Shown in pieces: positions 51,757-61,916 of a stretch of DNA of 64,000 bases. Source of the DNA: Mucilaginibacter dorajii. GTDB taxonomy: Bacteria > Bacteroidota > Bacteroidia > Sphingobacteriales > Sphingobacteriaceae. The notes under the pieces are model-generated. The model was not told where the DNA came from and did no database searches. It worked only from the letters and a program-made list of their open reading frames with translations. Where the stretch lies: contig NZ_JANTYS010000003.1 in NCBI RefSeq assembly GCF_024808255.1, forward strand, positions 1-64,000. The letters run 5' to 3'. Every line of letters starts with the position of its first letter. Positions within the stretch are counted from its first letter, which is position 1. Made by a program: the position numbers and the translations under genes.

Positions 51757-51873
51757 GGCTGCGCCGTTATTGGTCATTTCGCTGCGCTGTCATTAGGCTG
51801 CGCCGTCATTGGTCATTTCGCTGCGCTGTCATTAGGCTGCGCCGTCATTGGTCATTTCGCTACGCTGTCATTA
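51757..51873. repeat. Three tandem 39-bp repeats
   Basis: Units 51757-51795, 51796-51834 and 51835-51873 of GGCTGCGCCGTCATTGGTCA-type sequence, with only a few substitutions. GC-rich unlike its surroundings. ORFs seen across it are repeat artefacts. Further on, 51895-51967 has GTCCAAAAGTC repeats. Confidence 0.9.
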
Positions 51874-52032
51874 GTCATTGGTGTTTTTTTTATCTTTTGT
51901 CCAAACGTCCTTGCTCCTTTGTCCAAAAGTCTCACAGTCCAAAAGTCCCAAAGTCCAAAAAGTCTCCAAAACTGGCATTGTTGTTGTTTATACTACTACA
52001 ATTGAATCATCACATTTAAAAACATAACAAAA

Positions 52033-52431
52033 ATGAAAGATCAAGCAAAAATTATAGCTGCACTATTGGTAGGTGCCGCAGCGGGCGCTGCATTAGGTTT
52101 ATTATTAGCACCAGAAAAAGGTGGCGACCTAAGGGACGATATAGCCGATTACATTAATGATTTGGTTGATACTGCTAAAACAAAAGCGCAAACTACAGCA
52201 AACAACGTAAAGCAATATAGTAATGATGCCATTGAAACAGCAAAAGCAAAGTTTAATGGTACAGTAAGCGATTTATACGATTATAAAGATGATGCCATTG
52301 AAACCGCAAGGTCAAAAGCTAAAGCAGCAGCGGATGGGGCCCAGGCTGTGGCAGAAGGCATTGCCGAAGATGCTAAGGCCAAAGTGAAAACTACTGCCAA
52401 CAACTGGAACAATAACATACAAAACGCATAA
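52033..52431 (+). CDS. YtxH-domain protein
   Basis: 132 aa. Short hydrophobic start (IIAALLVGAAAGAALGLLLAPEKGGDLRDDI), the YtxH signature, then long Ala/Lys/Asp helices (AKTKAQTTANNVKQYS). Probably a membrane-anchored stress protein. The bidirectional terminator at 52452-52485 ends it. Confidence 0.85.
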   Translation: MKDQAKIIAALLVGAAAGAALGLLLAPEKGGDLRDDIADYINDLVDTAKTKAQTTANNVKQYSNDAIETAKAKFNGTVSDLYDYKDDAIETARSKAKAAADGAQAVAEGIAEDAKAKVKTTANNWNNNIQNA

Positions 52432-52451
52432 TATTTAGTACTATGCTTAAA

Positions 52452-52485
52452 ACAAAAAATCCGGCCAATTGGCCGGATTTTTTGT
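52452..52485. terminator. Bidirectional terminator between ytxH and M1 peptidase genes
   Basis: AAAAAATCCGGCC-AATT-GGCCGGATTTTTT, perfect palindrome between converging genes; T-runs in both directions. Confidence 0.85.
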
Positions 52486-52505
52486 TTTAATACTTTTTTG
52501 AAATT

Positions 52506-54386
52506 TTATTTAACATCTAATGTATTATCCTTCTCGGTAGCATCCATAAATATGCCGCCATCTAAAATTACAGTTTTAATGGTTTTTGTAGTTTTAAGGC
52601 TTAAGGAAATTTGTTTTTGATCCTGCTCCCAAATTGCCGGTGTTTGGTGTTTGGTTTCGATAGTACCATCGGTGTAGATGATCTTTACATCAAACGGGAT
52701 AGCAAAGCCACCTACGTTCTTAATGTCGGCCAAATATCCGTTTGATGCTTTGCTAATTTTTTGCAGGCTTAGGTCGATATAATAATTGGTGAAAAACCAG
52801 TTGTTGAAAAACCAGTTAAGGTTTCTGCCCGATACATCATTCATGGAGTTAAAGTAATCCCATGGGATAGGGTGTTTGCCATGCCAGCGGTCCATATAGC
52901 CATGCAATGCTTTTTTAAACAACTCATCGCCCAGCATATCTTTTAAGGCGAAGTAGCTCAATGATGGTTTTCCGTAAGAGTTGTTACCATACCCGGCTCT
53001 TAGCTCGCTTGAAGGGGTTATAACAGGCAAATCCTCGGCTGTCGAGGCGTCATGGATCCATCCGTTAATCCTGAAATCTTTATACAAGGCATCTGCTTTT
53101 TCTTGCCCAACTTCGTCGGCACCAATCAAGCGCTCAAAAGTAGTAGCCCAGCCTTCGTCCATAAAAGCGTAACGGCTTTCGTTGATCCCCATGTAGAAAG
53201 GGAAATAAGTGTGCGCTATCTCATGGTCCTGTACAAAAGCGGCAAACTGGATATCATCGGTATGGCTATCGTTTACCATCATTGGGTATTCCATATCTGC
53301 AAAACCCTGGAAGGCGGTCATTTTAGGGAAAGGATAAGGTACGCCCGGCCAGTTGTGTGACAGCCAGCTTAAAGAATGCCTGCCAGCCTGTACCGCGTGA
53401 TGAAAATCGGCAGCGCTATCCTGAAAAGCAGCCTGCATGCTGGCCCTGCGATGGGTAGCATCATCAACTATAGCACTTGCACCATCCCATACATAATGAT
53501 CACTGATACCAACAGCCATATCACTGATGTCATTGGCTTTCCAAACCCACGAGTTTTGGTCTTTTTGAACAGTTATTTTCTTTTTAGCCAAATCTGCCAC
53601 AGTTGCAATGTGAATCGTCGAATCGCTGGTCATTGATTTTTCCAGGCGTTTGGCGTATTCCGGCTGTAAAACCTCTGTAGGGTTTTGCAAGGTACCGGTA
53701 GCCCACACAATATAGTTTTTAGGGGCATTTACCGTAAGTGTATAGTCGTTAAAATCGTTATAAAACTCCTGTCCATCTAAAAACGGCAGCCTGTCCCAGC
53801 CATTATAATCGTCATATACAGATACGCGTGGATAAAAATAAGCCAGGTAATAAGTAGTTGGGTCAATCATTCCTTCACGTCCGCTTTGTAACGAGATCTG
53901 GAAATGCCAGTCGATATCAAGTTTAATCTGCGCATGTGGCAGTAACGGTTTGGTTAAATCAACACGCATATTGGTTGAGGCACCTTCGCCATTAACTTTA
54001 ACGGCTTCACCATCTACTAAAAATTGATCAAACTGAACACCTGAAGTAAGGTAATCAGGGCTGGTATCTCCAAAACGCGCCACCCCTGGTTTGTGGATAT
54101 TCAGGATCAACTTCATGTTAAGCCTTTTTAAGGTATCGGGGCTATTATTAACGTAGGTAATGGTTTCTGTCCCTTTGATATTTCTATCTGGCGGAAGCGC
54201 GGTAATGGTAATGTTATAAGTACCATGATTTTGCCAGTAGTTTTTGCCCGGTTTACCATCGGCCTGGCGGGTGCCTTTGTCAAATGCTTTTTGTATATCG
54301 CGGGGCTTATACAAATCCTGGGCCTTTACCTGGGTTAATGCGAGGCATGCTAACGCCGTTAACATTAAGGGTTTAGTTATGTTCAT
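52506..54386 (-). CDS. M1-family aminopeptidase, exported
   Basis: 626 aa with a signal peptide (about 1-22). Zinc motif HEIAH (His388, Glu389, His392) and Glu411 in DEGWATTFE, the HExxH-18-E pattern of M1. The substrate-binding GAMEN-like signature appears modified (MEYPMMVND). It is a periplasmic or surface peptidase. A bidirectional terminator lies downstream. Length agrees with M1 without a full ERAP-type C-terminal extension. Confidence 0.91.
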   Translation of the reverse strand: MNITKPLMLTALACLALTQVKAQDLYKPRDIQKAFDKGTRQADGKPGKNYWQNHGTYNITITALPPDRNIKGTETITYVNNSPDTLKRLNMKLILNIHKPGVARFGDTSPDYLTSGVQFDQFLVDGEAVKVNGEGASTNMRVDLTKPLLPHAQIKLDIDWHFQISLQSGREGMIDPTTYYLAYFYPRVSVYDDYNGWDRLPFLDGQEFYNDFNDYTLTVNAPKNYIVWATGTLQNPTEVLQPEYAKRLEKSMTSDSTIHIATVADLAKKKITVQKDQNSWVWKANDISDMAVGISDHYVWDGASAIVDDATHRRASMQAAFQDSAADFHHAVQAGRHSLSWLSHNWPGVPYPFPKMTAFQGFADMEYPMMVNDSHTDDIQFAAFVQDHEIAHTYFPFYMGINESRYAFMDEGWATTFERLIGADEVGQEKADALYKDFRINGWIHDASTAEDLPVITPSSELRAGYGNNSYGKPSLSYFALKDMLGDELFKKALHGYMDRWHGKHPIPWDYFNSMNDVSGRNLNWFFNNWFFTNYYIDLSLQKISKASNGYLADIKNVGGFAIPFDVKIIYTDGTIETKHQTPAIWEQDQKQISLSLKTTKTIKTVILDGGIFMDATEKDNTLDVK

Positions 54387-54594
54387 AGTTAATAGTATTA
54401 TATCTGTAAAGATGCTTTTAACAGAAAAATGTTACAAGGTAAAATTAGATTTAATTTACCTACTTATAAGTCAGTTTTTGGTAACAAAAGTGTAACATCC
54501 CCTTTATTTGCTAAATAAGGATTTGCTATTATGAGAAATATTTATTCTCTTTGTTTAAGTTATTTTAATAGGGGTATTAAATAACTAATATTTG

Positions 54595-54630
54595 AGCCAT
54601 TCGCGTTATGCGGATGGCTTTATTTTTTTT
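54595..54630 (+). terminator. Orphan plus-strand terminator-like hairpin
   Basis: AGCCATTCGC-GTTAT-GCGGATGGCT followed by a T-rich run. No plus-strand gene ends here. Confidence 0.5.
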
Positions 54631-54651
54631 AACTGTAATTGTGATAATTGT

Positions 54652-55158
54652 CTAATCCTCAGTTAAATATTCTTTTGATATGATCATAAGAAGGTGATCA
54701 TTGTCTATCGACTCATCAAAGCATTCTGTAAGTAACTGTGTTGCCTTATCGTATTTTAATAATTTGGCTACCATCATCAGCATCCGGCACGATGTGATAT
54801 TTACATGTTCCAATAATTGTATGTACATGATGATATCCAAATCGCTTAAAACAGTCATAGGTTGTTTGTCATTAAGGCAAAACTCATCTTTAACAATGGC
54901 TTTTATCGGATTACAATTTTTGTCGGATGGGATTTCGCCCATATACCTGTAAACCTCGTCCATCCTGATGATCTGTTTTTTGATATCGCCCCAAAACTCA
55001 TTAATAGCTAACTTTAAATTGCTGAAAGAAGCAAGGCCGCTAATGTTTTCGAGGTTGTTGTTGAGATAGCATTTACCAAAATAAATGCGGTTAAGATTGT
55101 GTACAAATACTTGTTTAAGTAAGTGGGGATCTAAGTGATTAGGGGTGCTCTCGCTCAT
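54652..55158 (-). CDS. DUF892 (YciF/ferritin-like) related protein
   Basis: 168 aa, all helical. The pattern LKQVFVHNLNRIYFGKCYL and the AAKLLKYDKATQLLTECFDES segment resemble the DUF892 domain of YciF-like proteins, but the metal-site Glu/His residues are largely missing. Probably a divergent ferritin-like helix bundle with no metal binding. Function unknown. Confidence 0.65.
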   Translation of the reverse strand: MSESTPNHLDPHLLKQVFVHNLNRIYFGKCYLNNNLENISGLASFSNLKLAINEFWGDIKKQIIRMDEVYRYMGEIPSDKNCNPIKAIVKDEFCLNDKQPMTVLSDLDIIMYIQLLEHVNITSCRMLMMVAKLLKYDKATQLLTECFDESIDNDHLLMIISKEYLTED

Positions 55159-55289
55159 GATTTTATAAAATAAAAAACGTTAAATATGTGTTTAATAGGG
55201 TTTTAATCAAGTATAATGCTAATAGCTAAGCTTTATTTATATTTTAATGTGCGCATATAAGCTAACTTTGCCAACTGATAAGCATAAGT

Positions 55290-56237
55290 ATGAAATATAA
55301 ATTAGGCGATTTTGTTCGCTTTGTTGATGAAAAAATGGAAGGTTTTGTAACCCGCATCATTGACGATCAAATGATAGGTGTTACCGGAGAGGATGATTTT
55401 GAAATTCCTGTGTTGGCCAGCAAAGTAACAAGTGTGCATGGTTATGAACCCGCAGGCTCAAAAAAGTCGGCAGTTGCCGATGAAAAACCTATTGATTTAG
55501 CCCGGTTTGAAAAGAAGGGCATTTATATAGGTGTGGTTACCGATGCAAAGGCGCAATCGGTAGTGCATTTTTATTTGGTAAACGCTACATCTTTTCAACT
55601 ACTAACAACTTTAAGTACAGCTAAGCAGCAGGTATTTAAAGGGGAGTTTGCGGGAGTTGTACCTCCGCAGTCTACAGAGATGATATACTCTGCCCAATTA
55701 GCCGATCTGCAATTATGGCCCGAGTTTACTTTCCAGGTTCTTTACAGTACCAAACAAAACATTGAACAGCCGGCACCATTGGTGGTAAAAGAAAAATTTA
55801 AAGCAAAAGATTTTTCGGGTACAAAAAAGCAGGTTCCTTTATTGAATCAGGCAGGCTGGCTTATCAGGCTCGACGAACCGGAAATGGTTATAGACGCTCA
55901 AAAACTAAAAGAAAGCTTTTTTAAGCCTGCCGAAGAAAAGATAGTAATAGCAAAACCCGTAAGTGAGGTTGATTTACACATTGAAAAACTGCGCGACGAT
56001 TACCAATTTTTGCAAAGCAGCGAAATGCTGAGTATTCAATTAGCGCATTTTCATAAAGCATTAGATGCTGCCATAGTACACCAACTGCCCGATGTTACAT
56101 TTATTCACGGTGCAGGCAACGGTACTTTGCGCAATGAATTACATAAACTATTGGGTAAACATCCAAAAGTGCAAACTTTTATGGATGCCCGTAAAGAGAA
56201 ATTTGGCTATGGTGCTACCAAGGTGTTATTAAAATAA
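55290..56237 (+). CDS. DUF2027 and Smr-domain protein
   Basis: 315 aa. Residues about 1-60 match DUF2027 (GDFVRFVDEKMEGFVTRI, VTSVHG), and the C-terminal 75 residues are a Smr domain with EVDLHIEKL and FIHGAGNGTLRNEL (the GxGxG of the DNA-cleaving loop). Smr proteins relate to MutS2 nucleases. The two genes neighbouring it do not suggest a pathway. Likely a nucleic-acid binding or nicking protein. Confidence 0.87.
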   Translation: MKYKLGDFVRFVDEKMEGFVTRIIDDQMIGVTGEDDFEIPVLASKVTSVHGYEPAGSKKSAVADEKPIDLARFEKKGIYIGVVTDAKAQSVVHFYLVNATSFQLLTTLSTAKQQVFKGEFAGVVPPQSTEMIYSAQLADLQLWPEFTFQVLYSTKQNIEQPAPLVVKEKFKAKDFSGTKKQVPLLNQAGWLIRLDEPEMVIDAQKLKESFFKPAEEKIVIAKPVSEVDLHIEKLRDDYQFLQSSEMLSIQLAHFHKALDAAIVHQLPDVTFIHGAGNGTLRNELHKLLGKHPKVQTFMDARKEKFGYGATKVLLK

Positions 56238-56288
56238 TTCCTGGTATTTAGGTGCCAAACCCCGTTAGCTCATTTAGGCTTATCAAAT

Positions 56289-58214
56289 TTATTTTTTTAC
56301 TAAAGCCAGCACAGGTCTTTTTAACCGGCTTTTTTGGTGGAGAGGGGTAGCTGGTGCAGGTAGGGCATAACAAAATGAAGCCCCCTTGTTTTGGTTGTTC
56401 TCAACCCAAATACGGCCATGCATTTTTTCTACAAAATCATTACAGATCATAAGGGCCACGCCAGCGCCCTTTTCTTTTTCATTACTATATTTAAGATCGG
56501 CTTTAAAGTTGAAAATATCAGGTAGTTTTTCGGGCGATATACCCTTTCCTTCGTCCCGTACACAAAGTGTGGTTTCGGCCATGTCGCTAAAAGCCATAAT
56601 AGTTATAGTTGAATGTTTGGGCGAAAATTTGATAGCGTTGTGAATAAAGTTACGATGAATAAATTGAACCAGTTCTTTATCGGCATTCATGCTGATGCTG
56701 CCATCAATGTTATTTATCAGTGTGATTTCGTATTCTTCGGCAAGTAGGGTAAATGGTTGCAGCGCCTCATCTATTAATTCTCGTAATGGCAACAAAGTAG
56801 GTTGATAGCTAAAGCCCGATAATTGCTGTTTAATCCATTGCAGAATATTTTCAAAAATTTCCAGGGATAGGTTGGATGCCTGCTCCATATTGTGAACTAA
56901 TGACGTCAGTTCCTCGCGTGTAAACGAGTCGGCATCTTTCAAAACGGCTGCAAGGGTTTTTAACGTGCCCAAGGGCTGCCTGAAATCATGTGCCAATATT
57001 GAAATTAGCAGGTTATTAAACTCATGGTCAATCTCCAGTTTTTCGTTCCGTAACTGTACTGTTTTATTCAGTTCCTCTAATATTTGGTTATGCTGTTGTT
57101 TAAGGCTGTATAAGCGATAAAATATCACAACAGATACGCTTGTCACAACAAATAGAAAACCAAAAACAAAAATCAGCGTTTTGTGGCTTTCTGCTTTCAT
57201 AGTGAGCGCTTCCAGTTGCTGATCTTTTATAGCATAATCAATATAATCAAATCCCGATGTATTGGTATATAGCTCCTCATCTTCATAAAGCTGCATCAGC
57301 TTTTCGCTGTAATGCTGTACTTCGCGTAGGTTATTTTGGTTGATGTAGATATTATACAACTGTTTGCCAAATACCTTCTCATAAAAATGATAGCCCTGCT
57401 TTTCGGCAATGCTTAGCCCCTGCTTGTAAAATTCTGAAGCTTTTAGCGTATCGCCTATGGTAAAAATATCACCCAGGTTTTTGAGGATATCAAGGGTAAC
57501 GTAGTTTACCTCCATCTTTATGCCTTCGGCGGCGGCTTTCTGCAGTAATGCTATACCTTTTTCACGTTCGCCGTTTTTGATATAAAGGTTAGCCTGTATC
57601 TGCTCTGTTACCAGCAATACCCGTTCATCTTTATACCTGGTTGCTATTTGACGGGCCTTGGCAAGTAGTAAGCTTGTGGAATCCTTACTGATTTGTGCCG
57701 GGTACAACAACAAATAATTGCAATACACCAACGACATGATGGAGTCTCTTTTAAGGCTTTGGCCGATAATCATACCTTGCTTAAAATTGTCTATCGCCTT
57801 TTTATCTTCCTTGTTTTCGTTAAAAACCAGGCCTATATTCATCAGGCCTTGCACAATATTGGCCGAATCGCCTATGGCTACGTAGCGGTTGTAGGCATCG
57901 TTATAATATTTTAGTGACAGTTGTAAATTGCCCCTTAAATCATAAACTATTCCTATTATGTTAATGGCATCAGCCTGGCCTTGTGTATATTTTATCCGGG
58001 TAGAAATGGATCTGGCAAGTTTGGCGTAATAAAAAGAATTATCAACGTTCTTTTCATACATCAGCATGCCAAGGCGGTTTAAAGCATCAACGTATTTTGT
58101 GCTATCTGTAATTGAAGGAAGCTCTTTTTGAATCCTGTTAATATCAACCACCTGGCAATAACATACATTGCCGGAAAATATCAACAGAAATAAAAGGCTT
58201 AAATATTTAGTCAT
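56289..58214 (-). CDS. Tetratricopeptide sensor histidine kinase
   Basis: 641 aa. Signal peptide, about six to eight TPR-like helical pairs (25-320, for example ADAINIIGIVYDLRGN, GLMNIGLVFNEN), one transmembrane segment (about 345-370), HisKA with HDFRQPLGTL and HATPase_c with FIHNAIKFSP (N) and DEGKGISPEKL (G1). The periplasmic TPR domain is likely the sensor or protein-binding part. No response regulator is adjacent. Common Bacteroidota architecture. Confidence 0.9.
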   Translation of the reverse strand: MTKYLSLLFLLIFSGNVCYCQVVDINRIQKELPSITDSTKYVDALNRLGMLMYEKNVDNSFYYAKLARSISTRIKYTQGQADAINIIGIVYDLRGNLQLSLKYYNDAYNRYVAIGDSANIVQGLMNIGLVFNENKEDKKAIDNFKQGMIIGQSLKRDSIMSLVYCNYLLLYPAQISKDSTSLLLAKARQIATRYKDERVLLVTEQIQANLYIKNGEREKGIALLQKAAAEGIKMEVNYVTLDILKNLGDIFTIGDTLKASEFYKQGLSIAEKQGYHFYEKVFGKQLYNIYINQNNLREVQHYSEKLMQLYEDEELYTNTSGFDYIDYAIKDQQLEALTMKAESHKTLIFVFGFLFVVTSVSVVIFYRLYSLKQQHNQILEELNKTVQLRNEKLEIDHEFNNLLISILAHDFRQPLGTLKTLAAVLKDADSFTREELTSLVHNMEQASNLSLEIFENILQWIKQQLSGFSYQPTLLPLRELIDEALQPFTLLAEEYEITLINNIDGSISMNADKELVQFIHRNFIHNAIKFSPKHSTITIMAFSDMAETTLCVRDEGKGISPEKLPDIFNFKADLKYSNEKEKGAGVALMICNDFVEKMHGRIWVENNQNKGASFCYALPAPATPLHQKSRLKRPVLALVKK

Positions 58215-58413
58215 TGGTACAACTTATAGTTGTTATATGGATTTATACGGAATAGCAGCTCAATCAGTTTAATAAATGTAAAATATTTATTACATAATTG
58301 AAAGCCTGTATGTAAATCACGCTTAGCCAATAACTATTGTGATATTTTTTTGCGGTTTAGGTATATTAAGTGCAATTAAACAAATAGCTTATGCAAGCTA
58401 AATTTAATGATCT

Positions 58414-59115
58414 TTACAGGGTATCCGGGTTGGGAATAAAGTTCATGAACGCCTGGAACTTGGCGTAGTAATTTTGCATATTAAGCTGGTAATAGTAAGC
58501 ACCGCGTTTTGAACCGGCTTTATCCTTATCCGCCAGTTTAATAAGCAGTCCGGTAGCTAATATCCGCTTGCTGAAATTGCGTTTATCAATGGTTGTATTA
58601 AAAACACTTTCGTACAGAATCTGTAATTGAGGGATGGTAAATTTTGTGGGCAGTAACTCAAACAAAATAGGGTGCATGGCAGCTTTGTACCGAATGCGTT
58701 TGCGGGCCTGCTCAACCATTTCCTGCTGATCGAATATCAGTTTTGGGGTACGTTTAAGTTGAAACCACTCGGCATGGTAGTCGGCACTTAGCTGGGTTTC
58801 ATATTTATGGATATCAATCAGCGCAAAATAAGCTACAGATACGGTGCGTTCCATGGGGTCGCGTTGTGGATCGCCAAAGGTATATAGCTGTTCAAGGTAA
58901 ACGCCTTCCAGGCCGGTAAGCTGTTTCAAAATACGGTTTGCTGCCTGATCCAAACTTTCATCGTTTTGTACAAAGCCCCCCATTAAACTCCAGTTCCCTT
59001 TTTCGGGCTGAAATCCCCTTTTTATCAATAGGATCTTCAGAACTTCGCCGTCAAATCCAAAAATGATACAATCAACCGCTAATAATAACCTGGTTTGTTT
59101 GGAGTACTTGAGCAT
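58414..59115 (-). CDS. Nudix-fold transcriptional regulator (NrtR/AraR-like)
   Basis: 233 aa. N-terminal Nudix domain with a damaged Nudix box (GGFVQNDESLDQAANRILKQL where the second part should be REUxEExGU), then a winged-helix C-terminal domain (about 150-225, FTIPQLQILYESVFNTTID). Loss of the Glu residues makes hydrolysis unlikely; NrtR- and AraR-type regulators share this plan and sense ADP-ribose or sugars. Targets are not obvious here. Confidence 0.8.
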   Translation of the reverse strand: MLKYSKQTRLLLAVDCIIFGFDGEVLKILLIKRGFQPEKGNWSLMGGFVQNDESLDQAANRILKQLTGLEGVYLEQLYTFGDPQRDPMERTVSVAYFALIDIHKYETQLSADYHAEWFQLKRTPKLIFDQQEMVEQARKRIRYKAAMHPILFELLPTKFTIPQLQILYESVFNTTIDKRNFSKRILATGLLIKLADKDKAGSKRGAYYYQLNMQNYYAKFQAFMNFIPNPDTL

Positions 59116-59893
59116 TTTTTACCTTGAAAGTTTATACAAAAACAAATATATAATAACATTTGGTAAAAGCATTAATCAAGGTATGGTCTTTACTTTAGAG
59201 GTAGATAAGGGTGAAGTGGCAGGGGAAATAATATAATCAAAGTTTTAAGTCATTTTAACTTTATCAGAATCAGGGGAATCGCTTTTACCCACAAGTAATG
59301 AATTCGTGTTATCTTAAGGCAGCTTTTTTTTGAGTTAGACACGAATGCCCGCCGACCCGGTTATAATTTAATCGAATTTCACGAATTTTGGAATTGATCG
59401 ATAGCACAAACAGGGCAAACGCATCTGAATAGTTAACGGGGATAAGCTTAAGGCGTTGGGAAGATAAAGGCATCAAACAATATCTTGTTTTTATTGCCTG
59501 GTCCTGGTTAAATGATCGAGGTATCGAAGGTACTTGTATTGACCAACAGCAGGCACAAATATTGGGTGTACCTAAGTTGCGCGGCACATCATTTTTGTGT
59601 TAACCATGTATAAATATAAAATATTGATTATTAGGTAGTTGTGATATATTTTATCTAAAATATGTTAAGTTATGTTAACCCAGTTAGCTGCGTTTAACCT
59701 GTATCACAAATTTAAATGTGATTTAAAAAATTCGCGGTAATCACCTACGGTTTTAAATCAAAACGGAATTATTACCTGGTTGAGATAGCGGAGTAATCAT
59801 AAGGCATTCAAATTTACCACACATGCGTAAAAACTTTTCCAAATAAATCTCCTTTAGCTTACAGGTGCAATTATATCCGCACATTTGCAATCT
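59116..59893. other. 778-bp intergenic region with repeat and coding remnant
   Basis: Contains the CACGAATGCCC repeat copy (59340-59412), then a plus-strand open frame without a start codon (59433-59603) reading LRRWEDKGIKQYLVFIAW and WLNDRGIEGT, possibly the tail of a decayed gene. Nothing else recognised. Confidence 0.5.
59340..59412. repeat. CACGAATGCCC repeat, copy 2
   Basis: Matches 45058-45131 over about 73 bp with scattered substitutions; the right arm present in copy 1 is missing. Confidence 0.8.
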
Positions 59894-61891
59894 ATGAACA
59901 GTCTTGCTAATTCAACATCGCCATATTTATTACAACACGCCAATAACCCGGTTAACTGGTACCCATGGGGTAAAGAAGCTTTAGATAAAGCCAAAGCCGA
60001 AAATAAACTGATATTGGTAAGCATCGGCTACTCGGCCTGCCACTGGTGCCATGTAATGGAACATGAGAGTTTTGAGGATGAGGCCGTTGCCGCGGTTATG
60101 AACGAGTTTTTTGTTTGTATTAAAGTAGATAGGGAGGAACGACCCGATGTTGACCAGATTTACATGAGCGCGGTGCAACTCATGAGCGGCCGTGGCGGAT
60201 GGCCTTTAAACTGCATTTGCCTGCCCGATCAGCGGCCTATTTACGGTGGTACCTACTTCCGTAAAAACGACTGGACATCCCTGCTGTTTAACCTGGCCGA
60301 TTTTTACAAGCAAAAGCCCGAGGAAGCTGAAGAGTACGCCGTGCGCTTAACCGACGGTATTCAAAAATATGAATCGGTACAGTTTATTGCCGAGCAGCCC
60401 GAATATACTAAAGACGATCTGCAGCTGATAGCCGATAACTGGAAGCGGTATTTTGATAAATATGAAGGCGGCACCGGCAACGCCCCCAAATTTCCTATGC
60501 CCAACAATTGGCTGTTATTGATGCGCTATGCGCATTTGATGCAGGACGGGGAAATTGCTAAGCAAGTAAAGCTTACACTACATAAAATGGCTTTTGGTGG
60601 TATATATGACCATATAGGTGGTGGTTTTGCCCGTTACTCGGTTGATGGTAGGTGGCATGTGCCACACTTCGAAAAAATGCTGTATGATAATGCCCAACTG
60701 ATCACGCTTTATGCTGAAGCTTACACCTGGCAGCCCGATGAATTATACCAACAGGTAGTTGATGATATTATTCATTTTAGTATAACAGAACTGGCTTCGC
60801 CAGAATTGGGTTTTTACTCAGCCCTCGATGCTGATAGCGAGGGCGTGGAAGGTAAGTTTTATATTTTTACCAAAACCGAAATCGAAGAGATTTTGGGCGA
60901 CAATGCCGACCTGTTTTGCATTTACTATCATATTACCGAAGATGGTAACTGGGAAGAAGAACATTCAAACGTACTTTTTCGAAAGGAAACTGATGAGGAG
61001 TTGGCCAAAAAATTGGGATTGAGTGTGGATGACTTGCTATTGCGGATAAAAGCATCACGTAAAAAAGTATTTGAGGCACGCAGCTACAGGATAAGACCGG
61101 GTTTGGATAACAAGATCCTGGCCTCGTGGAACGGTTTAATGCTGAAAGGCCTTTGCGAAGCTTATCGTACTTTTAACAAGCCAGCGTATTTAGAACTCGC
61201 CTTAAACAATGCTGCTTTTATCCTGAAAAACCTCATAAGCCAAAATGGCAGGCTTTCAAGGGTTTATAAAAGCGGCAATACGGTAGCTTTTTTAGATGAC
61301 TATGCCAACATTATTGATGCTTTCATCGCTCTTTATGAAGTAAGCTTTAACGAATACTGGCTGGAGCAGGCAAAAAGCCTCACGGATACCGCCATAGCCC
61401 ATTATTACGATGAAACCAACGGCATTTTCTTTTACACTGCCGATGATGAAGAACAGCTGATAGCCCGTAAATCTGAAATTATGGATGGGGTTACCCCGGC
61501 CAGTAATTCGGCAATGGCACGTAACCTTAAAAAGTTGGGCCTGCTTTTTGATAATGAAAACTATGCAGCGGTTTCGGCACAGCTGTTACGCAACATAATG
61601 CCGCAGCTTGCAAAGTATGGTACAGCCTATTCAAACTGGACAATGCTTTTGCTTGATGAGGTTTTTGGTGTATACGAAGTTGCGATAACGGGCAGCGATG
61701 CCGAAACTGTTAGAAGGGAAATAGAAAATAATTACATCCCCAATAAAATAATATTGGGTGGTAATAAAGGAAGTTTACCTTTGCTGCAGGATAAGTTTGG
61801 TGCATCTACACAGATTTTTATTTGTAAAGATAAAACCTGCGGACTACCTGCTCATAACACGGCCGACGCGTTAAAACAAATGAAGGCCTGA
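59894..61891 (+). CDS. YyaL/spermatogenesis-associated-20-like thioredoxin-domain protein
   Basis: 665 aa from the ATG at 59894 (the TTG three codons upstream is less likely). Thioredoxin-like N-terminus with CHWC ([14 protein letters not shown]), then an (alpha/alpha)6 glycosidase-like barrel: [30 protein letters not shown] and NGLMLKGL motifs of the YyaL family. Function is unknown in bacteria; related to a human protein of the same fold. It is followed 25 bp later by slyD. Confidence 0.9.
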   Translation: MNSLANSTSPYLLQHANNPVNWYPWGKEALDKAKAENKLILVSIGYSACHWCHVMEHESFEDEAVAAVMNEFFVCIKVDREERPDVDQIYMSAVQLMSGRGGWPLNCICLPDQRPIYGGTYFRKNDWTSLLFNLADFYKQKPEEAEEYAVRLTDGIQKYESVQFIAEQPEYTKDDLQLIADNWKRYFDKYEGGTGNAPKFPMPNNWLLLMRYAHLMQDGEIAKQVKLTLHKMAFGGIYDHIGGGFARYSVDGRWHVPHFEKMLYDNAQLITLYAEAYTWQPDELYQQVVDDIIHFSITELASPELGFYSALDADSEGVEGKFYIFTKTEIEEILGDNADLFCIYYHITEDGNWEEEHSNVLFRKETDEELAKKLGLSVDDLLLRIKASRKKVFEARSYRIRPGLDNKILASWNGLMLKGLCEAYRTFNKPAYLELALNNAAFILKNLISQNGRLSRVYKSGNTVAFLDDYANIIDAFIALYEVSFNEYWLEQAKSLTDTAIAHYYDETNGIFFYTADDEEQLIARKSEIMDGVTPASNSAMARNLKKLGLLFDNENYAAVSAQLLRNIMPQLAKYGTAYSNWTMLLLDEVFGVYEVAITGSDAETVRREIENNYIPNKIILGGNKGSLPLLQDKFGASTQIFICKDKTCGLPAHNTADALKQMKA

Positions 61892-61916
61892 TTGCTTATT
61901 TAAAAAAACAATTCCA

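Noticed and set aside
51729..52019. Two ORFs of about 90 codons across the 39-bp tandem repeat
   Set aside because: Repeat artefacts; sequence is the repeat in different frames, no start context.
59309..59587. 92-codon minus-strand ORF
   Set aside because: It starts beyond the coding-remnant strand and reads through the CACGAATGCCC repeat; the opposite strand looks more protein-like.
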